From Paraflavitalea soli (GTDB lineage Bacteria; Bacteroidota; Bacteroidia; Chitinophagales; Chitinophagaceae): DNA of 64,000 bases. This document shows positions 43,601 to 51,663 of this stretch, in pieces; within the stretch, counting starts at the first letter, position 1, and each line of letters begins with the position of its first letter. The stretch is taken from NCBI RefSeq assembly GCF_003555545.1, contig NZ_CP032157.1:6824546-6888545 (forward strand), given 5' to 3'. The notes under the pieces are model-generated. The model ran no database searches. It had not been told where the DNA came from and saw only the letters and a list, made by a program, of their open reading frames with translations. Made by a program: the position numbers and the translations under genes.

Positions 43601-44140
43601 CACAAAATCGGTGCGTTGGAAACCGTAGCCTACCATTTGTTCCATCAGGCCATCCACGTTGATGGAGTCGCCTGATTTGAGGTAGATGATATTGCCGGAG
43701 AGTGAATCGGGCAATACTACTTTTTCATACAATGCTTCGGGGTAGGTGACCAGCAAACCTGTACGGCTGCCTTTTCCTGCGGCCTGTGCGGCGAAGCGGG
43801 TGAGGGCTTCTGTGCGCAACATGACATGGGAGGAGTTGAGCAGCCGGAAGTTCTTCCTGTTCTTAAACGAAGAGGGGAAGAAATAGACATTGAGGGCGCT
43901 GGTAAGGTTCTCCAGTGAATTGTGGAGATAGGCAGCGGCTTCGGCATCTTCGCAGATCACTACATGATTTTGCTGACTGCAGGAAGGGTGCTGGAAAATG
44001 GTGCTGATAACAAAAGCTGATGCGCTTCCGCGGAGGTGGCTGCAGTAAATATGTTGTGGTTTGGCAAAAGAGAGCCTGTCCGCCAGTTGAAAAAGGCGGG
44101 GGTTATTCTTGTAAGTATCCAACAACGACTGCAAATTCAT
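40640..44140 (-). CDS. mfd: Transcription-repair coupling factor
   Basis: Removes RNA polymerase stalled at DNA lesions and recruits UvrA; 1166 residues. UvrB-like N-terminal domain, RNAP-interacting domain (LQPGDYVTHIDHGVGTYSGLQKI), and superfamily 2 translocase with Walker A GDVGFGKTEIAVRAAF, DEEQ box (VIDEEQKFGV), TATPIPRTL and QLRGRVGRSNKKAF. Complete TRCF C-terminal domain. Oddity: a low-complexity Ala tract of about 15 residues (about 288-305, antisense of 43222-43275) sits in the N-terminal domain linker. Confidence 0.97.
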   Translation of the reverse strand: MNLQSLLDTYKNNPRLFQLADRLSFAKPQHIYCSHLRGSASAFVISTIFQHPSCSQQNHVVICEDAEAAAYLHNSLENLTSALNVYFFPSSFKNRKNFRLLNSSHVMLRTEALTRFAAQAAGKGSRTGLLVTYPEALYEKVVLPDSLSGNIIYLKSGDSINVDGLMEQMVGYGFQRTDFVYEPGQFALRGGILDIYSFGNEKPYRVELFGNDVDSIRIFDPETQLSERKLLSVTIIPNVETQFDSDEKTSLFDFLPDNTIVWMQDWALTKEKLITQEEDLGLFLNLQQDAAAAAAAASAAATAKGRDARNKFQDDEEETRLVKVNIKTDDFVPADMLELQLQKRHLIEFGHESTFPFFNGDEAFTILFNTKDQPAFNRQFDMLIRDLKQWAAKGFGLYLFAENPRQLERLNSIFEDLKAEIQFTPVPTSIHQGFIEEDLKVVCYTDHQIFQRYHKYKVKQAYNKNKALTLRTLRELQPGDYVTHIDHGVGTYSGLQKIDVNGKLQEAVRILYKDSDILYVNINSLHKISKYTGKEGTIPKVNKLGSDAWNKLKEKTKVKVKEIAFDLIKLYAQRKAQQGFQHTPDNYMQTELEASFIYEDTPDQSKASADVKKDMEQPSPMDRLVCGDVGFGKTEIAVRAAFKTCCDGKQAAVLVPTTILAFQHYKTFKERLKDFPVTVDYINRFKSSKEKKETLKRLEEGKVDIIIGTHGILGKEVKFKDLGLLVIDEEQKFGVAHKEKIKTLRTNVDCLTLTATPIPRTLQFSLMGARDLSIINTPPPNRQPIQTEVMVFNEDAIRDAIYFETERGGQVFFIHNRVLGLSEMAGLIQGLCPDLSIGTAHGQMEGHDLEERILDFIDKKYDVLVCTNIVESGVDIANVNTIIINNAHQFGLSDLHQLRGRVGRSNKKAFCYLMAPPVSTLPDDSRKRLQTLEQHSELGSGFQIAMRDLDIRGAGNMLGGEQSGFMAEIGFEMYQKILDEAIKELKRTEFRALFKEEISKQEDYVQDCTIDTDLEILIPDTYVESITERLSLYTRLDNCEDEAALQEFAQELQDRFGPIPKQVEDLFDTVRSRKLAVELGFEKMLLRDETLKCFFINKADSPYFESDTFREILTYIQKYTNNAKLKQTGKLFLLIADKIKDMQTLTQFLSRMRNFVKSETEKPVNQ

Positions 44141-44151
44141 ATCAACGGGCG

Positions 44152-44159
44152 CAAAGATA
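44152..44159 (-). promoter_or_regulatory. -7 box of mfd
   Basis: TATCTTTG on the minus strand ends 11 bp before the ATG at 44140, giving a leader of only a few bases. Confidence 0.55.
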
Positions 44160-44433
44160 CGAAAAAGCAGGGAGTGTACGAAGCGTGGAAGGAAGTGGGG
44201 TGGGAGGCGTCGGGGGCATAGGATGATGCGATCGATTAGGACAGCGGGATATTGCTAAATCATTATAGCAATTGATTGAAATCAAGGGAGTTGGGGCTTA
44301 CGGTATAGTCGCCAGAAACCGAAAAATAGTAATGCACCAAAGTGGAAATAAAAATAATCTGATTGGTGCTGAAGCATAGAAAAATGGGCTACATTAGCAC
44401 CCGACTCGATTGCTTGCCATTAAGGCACTTGCA

Positions 44434-44460
44434 GGAGCGGCTTCCCAGCTGCTCCTTTTT
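44434..44460 (+). terminator. Orphan terminator-like hairpin
   Basis: GGAGCGGC at 44434-44441 pairs with GCTGCTCC at 44448-44455 (one G-T pair), followed by five T. It faces the ferredoxin-reductase gene but has no coding gene upstream on its strand. Confidence 0.5.
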
Positions 44461-44529
44461 CTTTGTATCCTGTCTGGCCGCGGGCTGATAATAAGAGTGG
44501 TTTTTTGTATATTTAAGAAAACACATCCA

Positions 44530-45288
44530 ATGTTACAACCCTGGCGTACTGGTAAGGTTATACGCATTACCGATGAAACGGCTAGCACTAAACGTTTCTG
44601 GATACAGGTGCCTGAACTGGAGTCTTTTGATTTTACGCCCGGCCAGTTTGTAACACTGGATCTGCCGATACACGAGAAGCCCAATAAGCGGTGGCGTAGT
44701 TATTCCATTGCCTCCTGGCCTGATGGAACGAATGTATTTGAACTGGTGATCGTGTTGCTGGAAGGTGGTGCCGGTACGCACTATCTGTTCAATGAAATAA
44801 AGGAGGGATCTGAACTGACGCTGCGTGGTCCGCAGGGTGTATTTGTATTGCCGGATCCGGTAGACCGGGATCTTTTCTTCATATGTACGGGAACAGGGGT
44901 GGCTCCTTTTCGCTCGATGAGCTATCATATCCTGAATCAACAAGTGCCGCACCAAACGATCTACCTGGTTTTTGGTTGCCGGAAGTTTGGTGATGCGTTG
45001 TATGGAGCCGAGTTGAGGGACCTGGAAACGAAGGTGTCCAGTTTCCGGTATATTCCTACTTTCTCGCGTGAAGAACCGGGAGAACATTGTACAGGGTATG
45101 TACATAAGGTATATGAAAGTATCTGCACTGAAAACAAACTTCCTTCTGCGGAGAACCCGGATTTGCTGGTGCCCAAGCCGGCTTATTTCTATTTATGCGG
45201 GTGGAAAGATATGATCGATGAGGCCAAGCAGCGCATACAGGGGCTGGGCTATGATAAAAAATCGATACACCAGGAGTTGTATGGCTAG
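44530..45288 (+). CDS. Ferredoxin/flavodoxin-NADP reductase-like flavoprotein
   Basis: A 252-residue FAD oxidoreductase from the ATG at 44530; the longer frame at 44410 runs through a terminator hairpin and is not credible. FAD domain with RWRSYSIAS (RxYS motif), NADP domain with FICTGTGVAPFRSM (GTGxAP) and VFGCRKFGDALYGAEL, and a C-terminal CGWKDMIDEAKQRIQGLGYDKKSIHQELYG typical of FNR. Moves electrons between NADPH and ferredoxin or flavodoxin. Monocistronic. Confidence 0.87.
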   Translation: MLQPWRTGKVIRITDETASTKRFWIQVPELESFDFTPGQFVTLDLPIHEKPNKRWRSYSIASWPDGTNVFELVIVLLEGGAGTHYLFNEIKEGSELTLRGPQGVFVLPDPVDRDLFFICTGTGVAPFRSMSYHILNQQVPHQTIYLVFGCRKFGDALYGAELRDLETKVSSFRYIPTFSREEPGEHCTGYVHKVYESICTENKLPSAENPDLLVPKPAYFYLCGWKDMIDEAKQRIQGLGYDKKSIHQELYG

Positions 45289-45383
45289 TAAATGATTGCG
45301 GGGGTAGTACCGGTCATGGATAATATACATGATTACCTATTGTGAAACAGGTATTCGTGGGAGCCCGTAAGATATAAGAGGTA

Positions 45384-45704
45384 TTAGTGCTGCGTTCCGC
45401 TTCCGGTTTGTTGAGCAATTTTCCGCTTGGAAATATCCTGCAGCTTGGAACTACCGGCATCATCCTTAGTGGTCATAGGAATAACCGGGATGTGCAATTC
45501 CTTTAGCTTTTGTTCAATAATGGCTTTTTCTTTTTGGAGATCAAGGATGTCAGCGTGGTTGCTGAGCATTTCATTTTCTAACTCCAGCACTTTCTTTTTC
45601 AGTTTCTTGATCTGGGCTCTTTTAATGATAAGGCCTGTCAGGAAGGCTACTAGAATGATACCGCCAAACAGGTAAATGTTCACAGGAATAATGATTGCAA
45701 GCAT
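45384..45704 (-). CDS. Small membrane protein with coiled coil
   Basis: A 106-residue protein: one N-terminal membrane helix (IIPVNIYLFGGIILVAFLTGLII), a basic boundary (KRAQIKKLKKK) and a coiled coil (about 38-72, VLELENEMLSNHADILDLQKEKAIIEQKLKEL). It resembles many unnamed Bacteroidota proteins. It is not obviously in an operon with glyS, 263 bp upstream. That gap has no gene; a minus-strand TACATTTG box at 45957-45964 could serve it. Function unknown. Confidence 0.6.
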   Translation of the reverse strand: MLAIIIPVNIYLFGGIILVAFLTGLIIKRAQIKKLKKKVLELENEMLSNHADILDLQKEKAIIEQKLKELHIPVIPMTTKDDAGSSKLQDISKRKIAQQTGSGTQH

Positions 45705-45967
45705 AGATAGCTTTTAAGGGTAAAGAACCTCTGGTTTTGAAATGCCAGCATTCCTTTATAGGGGCACTTACCTTTTGATACACAGGCACAATTGACCTAT
45801 GTCAAAAAGGCAGACATCCTATAACGGATAGCCAGTTAAATTATTATCAGTCTACTAATCAAATGTGCCTAACGTGGGTTGGGGTTTTCAAAAGGACTTG
45901 ATGATCTAAAAAGGAGGAGGTCTTTCAGGAATTAACTTTTAAGCCAAGTTGCAACTCAAATGTATAA

Positions 45968-47407
45968 TTAATTAATCTGTTTTTGAACTATTTCCATGAT
46001 TTTATTTAGCGGGATACGTTCCTGCTGCATAGTATCGCGGTAACGGATAGTGACGGTATTGTCTTCCTTCGTTTGGTGGTCTACTGTTACGCAAAAGGGG
46101 GTACCAAGGGCGTCCATGCGGCGGTAACGCTTGCCAATGGTATCTTTCTCTTCATAAAAGCAGTAAAACTGTGATTTACACTCATCCATGATCTGCCTGG
46201 CGATCTCCGGTAATCCGTCTTTCTTGGTAAGAGGGAGTATTGCCAGCTTTATGGGCGCCAGTTTGGGCGGGAATTTCAGTACCACCCGGCTATCCTGTTT
46301 TTCTGGCGTACTCAGGTCTTCCTCGGTATATGCTTCGCTCAGGATCAGCAATATGGTCCTGTCCAGGCCGATAGAAGTCTCGATCACATAAGGAATATAG
46401 TTCTGGTTGATCTCAGTATCAAAGTATTGCAGCTTCTTTTTGCTGAATTTCTGGTGCTGGCTAAGGTCAAAATCACCCCGGGAGTGAATACCTTCTACTT
46501 CTTTAAAACCAATGGGGAACTCATATTCAATATCACAGGCAGCTTTGGCATAATGCGCCAGCTTTACGTGGTCGTGGTAGCGGTATTTTTCTGGTGATAT
46601 ACCCAGGCTGAGGTGCCATTTCAGGCGCTCTTCCTTCCAGTAGGCATACCATTGGTCTTCTGTGCCAGGGCGGATAAAGAACTGCATTTCCATCTGTTCA
46701 AACTCGCGCATACGGAACACGAACTGGCGGGCTACGATCTCATTACGGAAAGCCTTACCTACCTGTGCAATACCAAAAGGTATCTTCATACGGCCGGTTT
46801 TCTGCACATTGAGGAAGTTGACAAAGATTCCCTGGGCGGTTTCGGGTCGCAGGTAGATCTCATTGGCGTCTTCTGCCACGCTGCCCAGCTGGGTAGAGAA
46901 CATGAGGTTGAACTGGCGTACTTCGGTCCAGTTGGAAGTGCCGCTAATGGAGCATTTTATCTTGTTGTCTTCTATGAGGAGTTTGAGTCCGGCCATATCA
47001 TCTTTGGCCAGGAGGGCTTCCATGGCAGCGATCAGGGCGTCGGCTTCTTCTTTCTTTCCTTCTTTTTCCAGGGCTTCGGCATGGCCTTCTATGAGGTGGT
47101 CAACGCGGTAGCGTTTCTTGCTATCCTTGTTGTCGATCATAGGATCGCTGAAATTGTCTACGTGGCCGCTGGCTTTCCAGGTGGTGGGGTGCATGAAAAT
47201 GGCTGCATCAATACCTACAATGTTCTCATGCATTTGTGTCATGCTCTTCCACCAATAGTCGCGGATATTTTTCTTCAGCTCACTGCCCCACTGGCCATAA
47301 TCGTATACGGCGCTCAATCCATCATAGATCTCGCTGGAAGGGAAAATAAAGCCGTACTCTTTACAATGCGAAATGATCGCCTGAAACTTGTTGGTATCTG
47401 TTGCCAT
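45968..47407 (-). CDS. glyS: Glycyl-tRNA synthetase (dimeric type)
   Basis: Charges tRNA-Gly; 479 residues from the ATG at 47407. Class II motifs: GLSAVYDYGQWG at the N-terminus, motif 2 GKAFRNEIVARQFVFRMREFEQMEMQFF, motif 3 ETSIGLDRTILLIL, and a C-terminal anticodon-binding domain (APIKLAILPLTKKDGLPEIARQI). It is the alpha2 type, not the alpha2beta2 type. The frame extends to 47473, but that passes through the -7 box at 47413-47420. Confidence 0.96.
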   Translation of the reverse strand: MATDTNKFQAIISHCKEYGFIFPSSEIYDGLSAVYDYGQWGSELKKNIRDYWWKSMTQMHENIVGIDAAIFMHPTTWKASGHVDNFSDPMIDNKDSKKRYRVDHLIEGHAEALEKEGKKEEADALIAAMEALLAKDDMAGLKLLIEDNKIKCSISGTSNWTEVRQFNLMFSTQLGSVAEDANEIYLRPETAQGIFVNFLNVQKTGRMKIPFGIAQVGKAFRNEIVARQFVFRMREFEQMEMQFFIRPGTEDQWYAYWKEERLKWHLSLGISPEKYRYHDHVKLAHYAKAACDIEYEFPIGFKEVEGIHSRGDFDLSQHQKFSKKKLQYFDTEINQNYIPYVIETSIGLDRTILLILSEAYTEEDLSTPEKQDSRVVLKFPPKLAPIKLAILPLTKKDGLPEIARQIMDECKSQFYCFYEEKDTIGKRYRRMDALGTPFCVTVDHQTKEDNTVTIRYRDTMQQERIPLNKIMEIVQKQIN

Positions 47408-47412
47408 GGCGG

Positions 47413-47420
47413 CAAAGATA
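47413..47420 (-). promoter_or_regulatory. -7 box of glyS
   Basis: TATCTTTG on the minus strand ends 6 bp before the ATG at 47407, so the mRNA would be leaderless or nearly so. Confidence 0.55.
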
Positions 47421-47599
47421 AGCCCGGGTAATATTATCTGTCTCAATGGCTTAAAAAAATATAAAGCTTGCAATTTTTTCGCACCTGTGGATGACTTTGG
47501 CGGGCAAATAGCTGGTTTCCAAAGGCGGATACTTGAAATTATTCAGCTATTGCGGGAACTGGTCCCCGCTAGTATATTTATAGCATCTAAATCCACCCC

Positions 47600-47932
47600 A
47601 TGACAAACGTTGAAACGATCCGACTTGAAATTGACAAGCAAATTGCTGCGGGCTTTACGGCTGATGAGATCAGGAGTAACCTGCTTTCGCAGCAACATCA
47701 CCCCGACGATGTGACAGCTGCCTTCAAACAGACCAATGTAGCGGCCAGGGCCAAATCCTCTTCCGGCATTGGGGTAGCCTCGGTACTGATCTCGATTTAT
47801 TTTATTTTTAGCGGCATCATGAAAATGAGCAAGTATCCTTCCGGTAGTATCTCTTATACTTTTGGTATAGTGATGCTGGTGGTGGGTATTGGTGGATTGA
47901 TCTATAAATTGGTAGAAATATCCAGGCGCTAA
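47600..47932 (+). CDS. Small membrane protein, unknown function
   Basis: A 110-residue protein with a soluble helical N-terminal part (MTNVETIRLEIDKQIAAGFTADEIRSNLLSQQHHPDDVTAAF, which looks like a small UBA/helical-hairpin domain) and two membrane helices (about 57-76 and 84-102). TATATTTA near 47573 could be its -7 box. Convergent with the mazG-like gene. Confidence 0.6.
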   Translation: MTNVETIRLEIDKQIAAGFTADEIRSNLLSQQHHPDDVTAAFKQTNVAARAKSSSGIGVASVLISIYFIFSGIMKMSKYPSGSISYTFGIVMLVVGIGGLIYKLVEISRR

Positions 47933-47952
47933 AAAGCTCTGTACATATCGTC

Positions 47953-48003
47953 TCAAAAAAGAGACCCTGCCGGAGTGCTCAGGTGTGAGTTACTGCGGCA
48001 GGG
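47953..48003 (-). terminator. Terminator of the dtd-mazG-like unit
   Basis: CCCTGCCG at 47965-47972 pairs with CGGCAGGG at 47996-48003, loop 23 nt. On the minus strand it is followed by TCTCTTTTTT, so it mainly serves the genes ending at 48022. Confidence 0.7.
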
Positions 48004-48021
48004 TTATGCTTTGGATGATGT

Positions 48022-48354
48022 TTATTTCAGCTTATCATTATTAATATGCCGGTCGGCATCGCGGACATTCTTTTTCTCGAAATTCTTTTGCAGGGCATCG
48101 GTGAGGTTGACGCCGGTTTGATTGGCCAGGCAAATGAGGACCCACAATACATCGGCCATTTCATCGGCAATATTCTTATTCTTATCGCTTTCCTTAAATG
48201 ACTGCTCGCCATAAGTGCGTACCAGTAGTCGGGAGAGTTCGCCCACTTCCTCTACTAGGATACCCAGGTTGGTGAGCTCATTAAAATAACGCACTCCCAC
48301 GGTTTTGATCCATTGGTCTACCTGTTGCTGGGCCTCGTTCAATGTTATTTCCAT
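48022..48354 (-). CDS. MazG-like nucleotide pyrophosphohydrolase
   Basis: A 110-residue all-alpha NTP pyrophosphohydrolase. The metal-binding blocks are LVEEVGEL (ExxE) and IADEMADVLW (ExxD). Single-domain MazG-like enzymes remove aberrant or excess nucleotides. It lies 35 bp after dtd on the same strand, so the two house-cleaning genes likely form an operon. Confidence 0.87.
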   Translation of the reverse strand: MEITLNEAQQQVDQWIKTVGVRYFNELTNLGILVEEVGELSRLLVRTYGEQSFKESDKNKNIADEMADVLWVLICLANQTGVNLTDALQKNFEKKNVRDADRHINNDKLK

Positions 48355-48389
48355 ATTACAGATTTTACTATTTTTTGCAGGCAGGGTTA

Positions 48390-48842
48390 CTATTCCTTGT
48401 TTTTGGTATCAATGACGATCGTTACGGGGCCATCATTGAGAAGGCTCACTTTCATATCGGCTCCAAATTCGCCGGTGCCAATGGGTTTGCCCAGGTCCTT
48501 TTCCAGCTGGGCCACCATTTTTTCATACAGGGGAATGGCCACCTCGGGTTTGCTGGCGCGGATATAGGAGGGGCGGTTGCCTTTTTTGGTGGCTGCATGG
48601 AGGGTAAACTGGCTTACGAGTATGATATCGCCGCCATTTTCTTTTACGGATACGTTCATCACTCCCTGCTCATCATTAAAAATGCGGAGGTTGACGATCT
48701 TGTTGCTAAGCCATTCTATGTCTTCGGAGGTATCGGCATCCTCCATTCCTACCAATACCAACAAACCATTTCCAATGGACGCGCGTATTATAGTATGGAT
48801 AGTGACACTGGCCTGGCTGACGCGTTGTATAACTGCCCGCAT
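48390..48842 (-). CDS. dtd: D-aminoacyl-tRNA deacylase
   Basis: Hydrolyses D-amino acids from mischarged tRNA; 150 residues, full length. MRAVIQRVSQASVTI start, the catalytic VSQFTL block, TGEFGADMKVSLLNDGPVT (GxNxGPVT-type cross-subunit motif) at the C-terminal end. First gene of the dtd-mazG-like unit, 61 bp from the divergent arfB. Confidence 0.94.
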   Translation of the reverse strand: MRAVIQRVSQASVTIHTIIRASIGNGLLVLVGMEDADTSEDIEWLSNKIVNLRIFNDEQGVMNVSVKENGGDIILVSQFTLHAATKKGNRPSYIRASKPEVAIPLYEKMVAQLEKDLGKPIGTGEFGADMKVSLLNDGPVTIVIDTKNKE

Positions 48843-48903
48843 AATTGTAGGTTAGTGTGTAAATTTATAGGAAGATTGGTCAACCGGCAAATGCCTGTGT
48901 ATT

Positions 48904-49314
48904 ATGAATAAGATCGATATAACAAAGGAAATTCTCTTCAGGACCGCCCGCAGTGGCGGTAAAGGGGGGCAAAACGTGAATAAGGTAGAATCGATGGTGG
49001 AAGGTTATTTCAACATTGGTAACTCATTGGCGCTGAATGAAGAGCAAAAGGAAATCTTGTACAGGAAGTTGGCGTCAAAAGTAAATTCGGAAGGATTTTT
49101 GCAAGTGAAGAGCCAGGTGCACCGGTCGCAACTGGAAAACAAAGGGGAAGTGGTAGAAAAGATGCATGTTTTGATAGAGCAGGCGCTGAAAAAGGAGAAA
49201 AAACGTGTAGCTACCAAGCCTTCCAAAGCTTCCCGGGAAAAGCGGCTGGAGTCCAAAAAGAAGCAGTCGGGCAATAAACAAAACCGGCAAAAGATCCGTC
49301 CTATTGATCATTAA
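48904..49314 (+). CDS. arfB: Alternative ribosome-rescue peptidyl-tRNA hydrolase
   Basis: A 136-residue class-I-release-factor-like protein. It has the catalytic GGQ in RTARSGGKGGQNVNKVES and a Lys/Arg-rich C-terminal tail (about 105-136) that enters the empty mRNA channel of stalled ribosomes. The lack of a codon-recognition domain fits ArfB/YaeJ. Nine bp before the gene for the MbnP-like lipoprotein. Confidence 0.92.
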   Translation: MNKIDITKEILFRTARSGGKGGQNVNKVESMVEGYFNIGNSLALNEEQKEILYRKLASKVNSEGFLQVKSQVHRSQLENKGEVVEKMHVLIEQALKKEKKRVATKPSKASREKRLESKKKQSGNKQNRQKIRPIDH

Positions 49315-49356
49315 CCTAAACCCGTGTTCATGCAAGTGCGTCTACAATTCCCAGCC

Positions 49357-50136
49357 ATGCTTACTAAAATAATGATCCTTGCTATTCTTTTGGCAGGCGT
49401 TATTTCCTGTCAGAAGGAATTGAAATTCGATCCGGTAGATGAGCCGGATCACAATATAGTGCTGCGTTTTAAGCCGGTGGTGCAATTCGATTCGGTGGAG
49501 ATGAAGTTTGACACGGTTACTTACAAGAACTTCTTCAAAGAAGCCTTTACAGTTAAGGCGTTTAAGTTTTACATCCATGGTATTGAATTCATCAATACGG
49601 ATTCTAATAAGACCTATCCGATAGGGAATGAAAAGTACTTCCTGGTTGACTTTGCCGATTCGAACTCCATCAAACTGAAGCTGACGGTATTACCGTACAA
49701 ATACAACCGCATTGCCTTTACGCTGGGTGTTGACAGCGCCCTGAATGTTAGCGGTGCCCAAACGGATGCGCTCGATCCTGCCAAGGGGATGTTCTGGACC
49801 TGGAATACGGGTTATATCATGGCCAAACTGGAAGGCACATCACCGGTTTCTACGGCACCTTCGAAGATGTTTGAATACCATATCGGAGGCTTTAAACAGG
49901 CAGAAAGCGTGATAAAAAGGGTAACTTTATTGTTCCCGTTTGGTGAGAATGTAGATATGAAATCGGGTAAGACCACGGAGATCAATGTAACGGCCGACGC
50001 ATACGACTGGTTCAACAGTCCGCATGATATCAAGATAAGCGCCAATGCTGCGGTGATGACGCCGGGCGTATTGGCGCAGCAGATAGCGGAGAACTATTCT
50101 AAAATGTTTACGGTGGTAGAGATCATTAATGACTAA
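49357..50136 (+). CDS. MbnP-family copper-binding-type lipoprotein
   Basis: A 259-residue lipoprotein from the ATG at 49357, with lipobox LAGVISC. The core shows the MbnP pattern: FKFYIHGIEF, YFLVDFADSNSIKLKL, IAFTLGVDSALNVSGAQTDALDPAKGMFWTWNTGYIMAKLEG and a C-terminal DWFNSPHDIKISANAAVM. In the studied MbnP a Trp is converted to kynurenine to help bind copper; the Trp-rich MFWTWNTGY segment is the matching region. It is 2 bp before an MbnH/MauG-like diheme enzyme, the known partner arrangement. No methanobactin genes are present. Confidence 0.87.
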   Translation: MLTKIMILAILLAGVISCQKELKFDPVDEPDHNIVLRFKPVVQFDSVEMKFDTVTYKNFFKEAFTVKAFKFYIHGIEFINTDSNKTYPIGNEKYFLVDFADSNSIKLKLTVLPYKYNRIAFTLGVDSALNVSGAQTDALDPAKGMFWTWNTGYIMAKLEGTSPVSTAPSKMFEYHIGGFKQAESVIKRVTLLFPFGENVDMKSGKTTEINVTADAYDWFNSPHDIKISANAAVMTPGVLAQQIAENYSKMFTVVEIIND

Positions 50137-50138
50137 CT

Positions 50139-51182
50139 GTGACCATAAGATGGACTATACGTATTGCCCTTTTTCTGATACTGGGAACGGTATGGATACA
50201 GGCATGTAAGAAGTCGAATGGTGGCAGCAATGGTCCTACACCTATTTCCTTTCAGATCCCTGCCGGATTTCCCGCACCCCAATATGCATTTACTTCCAAT
50301 CCACTAACAGCGGAAGGATTTGAACTGGGCAGGAAACTGTTTTATGATGGCCGCCTTTCGAAGGATGGCAATTTTCCCTGTGCTTCCTGTCACCAGCAAT
50401 TTGCAGCTTTTGCTACTTATGACCACAACCTGAGTCATGGGTTTGATAACCAGTTTACGTTGCGCAATGCGCCGCCCTTGTTCAATGTGGTGTGGCAGAA
50501 ACAAACGCACTGGGATGGGGGTATTAATAACCTGGAAGTGCAGCCCCTGGCGCCGCTTACGGCACCCAATGAAATGGCGGAAGACATCAATAACGTGATC
50601 AGCAAACTGAACCAGGATGCTACTTATAAGCAATTATTCAAAGCGGCTTATGGTGATGAAACGATCAATAGTCAGCGGATGCTGCTGGCGCTCACGCAGT
50701 TTGTAGGATCGCTGGTGTCGGCTGACTCAAAGTATGACCGGGTGAAGAAAGGCACGGCGAGTTTTACGCCGCAGGAGCAATTGGGGTATACGCTTTTCCA
50801 GGCCAAATGTACCAGCTGTCATACAGAGCCGCTGTTTACAGACAACAGTTTTCGCAATACGGGCCTGGCTGTAGATCCTACGATCAATGACAAAGGCCGG
50901 ATGCGCATCACGAATAACCGTGCGGACTCTCTCAAATTCAAAGTGCCCAGCCTGCGCAATGTGGCGGTTACTTTCCCTTATGGTCATGATGGGCGCTTTA
51001 TTTCGATCAACCAGGCATTGGAGCATTACAACAGTGGGGTACAGGTAAGTGCTACGGTAGATCCGCTGGTAAAGAATGGTATTCCGCTCAGTGCAAACGA
51101 TAAGGTTTACCTGCAGTTGTTCCTGCGTACGTTAACAGATTCTGTATTTATTAAAGATCCGCGGTTTGGGCCGCCGGAGTAA
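50139..51182 (+). CDS. Diheme cytochrome c peroxidase/MauG family protein (MbnH-like)
   Basis: A 347-residue exported diheme protein starting with GTG. Signal or lipoprotein N-terminus (LILGTVWIQACKKSNGG, lipobox-like). Heme sites: Cys81-x-x-Cys84-His85 (CASCHQQF) and Cys224-x-x-Cys227-His228 (CTSCHTEP). VPSLRNVAVTFPYGHDGRF is the usual C-terminal block of the family. Classical peroxidases share these motifs, but the direct coupling to an MbnP gene (2 bp) points to MbnH-type tryptophan oxidation of the partner. Confidence 0.88.
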   Translation: MTIRWTIRIALFLILGTVWIQACKKSNGGSNGPTPISFQIPAGFPAPQYAFTSNPLTAEGFELGRKLFYDGRLSKDGNFPCASCHQQFAAFATYDHNLSHGFDNQFTLRNAPPLFNVVWQKQTHWDGGINNLEVQPLAPLTAPNEMAEDINNVISKLNQDATYKQLFKAAYGDETINSQRMLLALTQFVGSLVSADSKYDRVKKGTASFTPQEQLGYTLFQAKCTSCHTEPLFTDNSFRNTGLAVDPTINDKGRMRITNNRADSLKFKVPSLRNVAVTFPYGHDGRFISINQALEHYNSGVQVSATVDPLVKNGIPLSANDKVYLQLFLRTLTDSVFIKDPRFGPPE

Positions 51183-51236
51183 AGATGGCGGTGGTGAATC
51201 GGCAGTCGGCAATCGACAATCCTTTGCTTTGTTCAC

Positions 51237-51644
51237 TCAAGATTCATGGCGCTCCATACATAATTCAATCAATACGCTATTCGTGCCTTTGGGGTGCAGG
51301 AAGCAGATGAGTTTATTATCGGCGCCGGCTTTGGGCGTTTCGTTGAGCAATACAAATCCTTCAGCCTGCAGTCTTTTCATTTCGGCTTCAATATCGGCTA
51401 CTTCGAAAGCAATGTGGTGGATGCCTTCGCCTTTCTTTTCTATGAACCTGGCAATGACGCCCTGGGAATCGGTACTTTCCAGCAATTCTATCTTGGTGTC
51501 GCCCTGGCGGAAGAAGGCGGTGGTGACCTGTTCGCTGTTGACGGCTTCGGTTTTATAGCATTCGGTATTCAGCAGCTTTTCAAACAGGGGGATGGACTGT
51601 GTGAGGTCTTTCACGGCAATGCCGATGTGTTCTACTTTAAGCAT
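51237..51644 (-). CDS. mce: Methylmalonyl-CoA epimerase
   Basis: Interconverts the R and S forms of methylmalonyl-CoA in propionate/succinate metabolism. A 135-residue VOC-fold protein with two repeats: VEHIGIAVKDL (first metal His), KIELLESTD (Glu), GIHHIAFEV (second His) and LIELC (Glu). A -7 box TATCTTTG lies on the minus strand at 51664-51671. Monocistronic. Confidence 0.92.
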   Translation of the reverse strand: MLKVEHIGIAVKDLTQSIPLFEKLLNTECYKTEAVNSEQVTTAFFRQGDTKIELLESTDSQGVIARFIEKKGEGIHHIAFEVADIEAEMKRLQAEGFVLLNETPKAGADNKLICFLHPKGTNSVLIELCMERHES

Positions 51645-51663
51645 AGGTTCATTTGAAGTAAGT

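Larger units (their letters stand above)
44141..44529. other. Gap between divergent mfd and ferredoxin-reductase genes
   Basis: 389 bp without a gene of its own. It contains the mfd promoter, an imperfect inverted repeat TTGCTAAATCATTATAGCAA near 44250-44270 and, at 44434-44460, a terminator-like hairpin (GGAGCGGC/GCTGCTCC, six-base loop, then TTTTT). No plus-strand gene precedes that terminator, so a small RNA between about 44220 and 44460 is possible. Confidence 0.45.
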
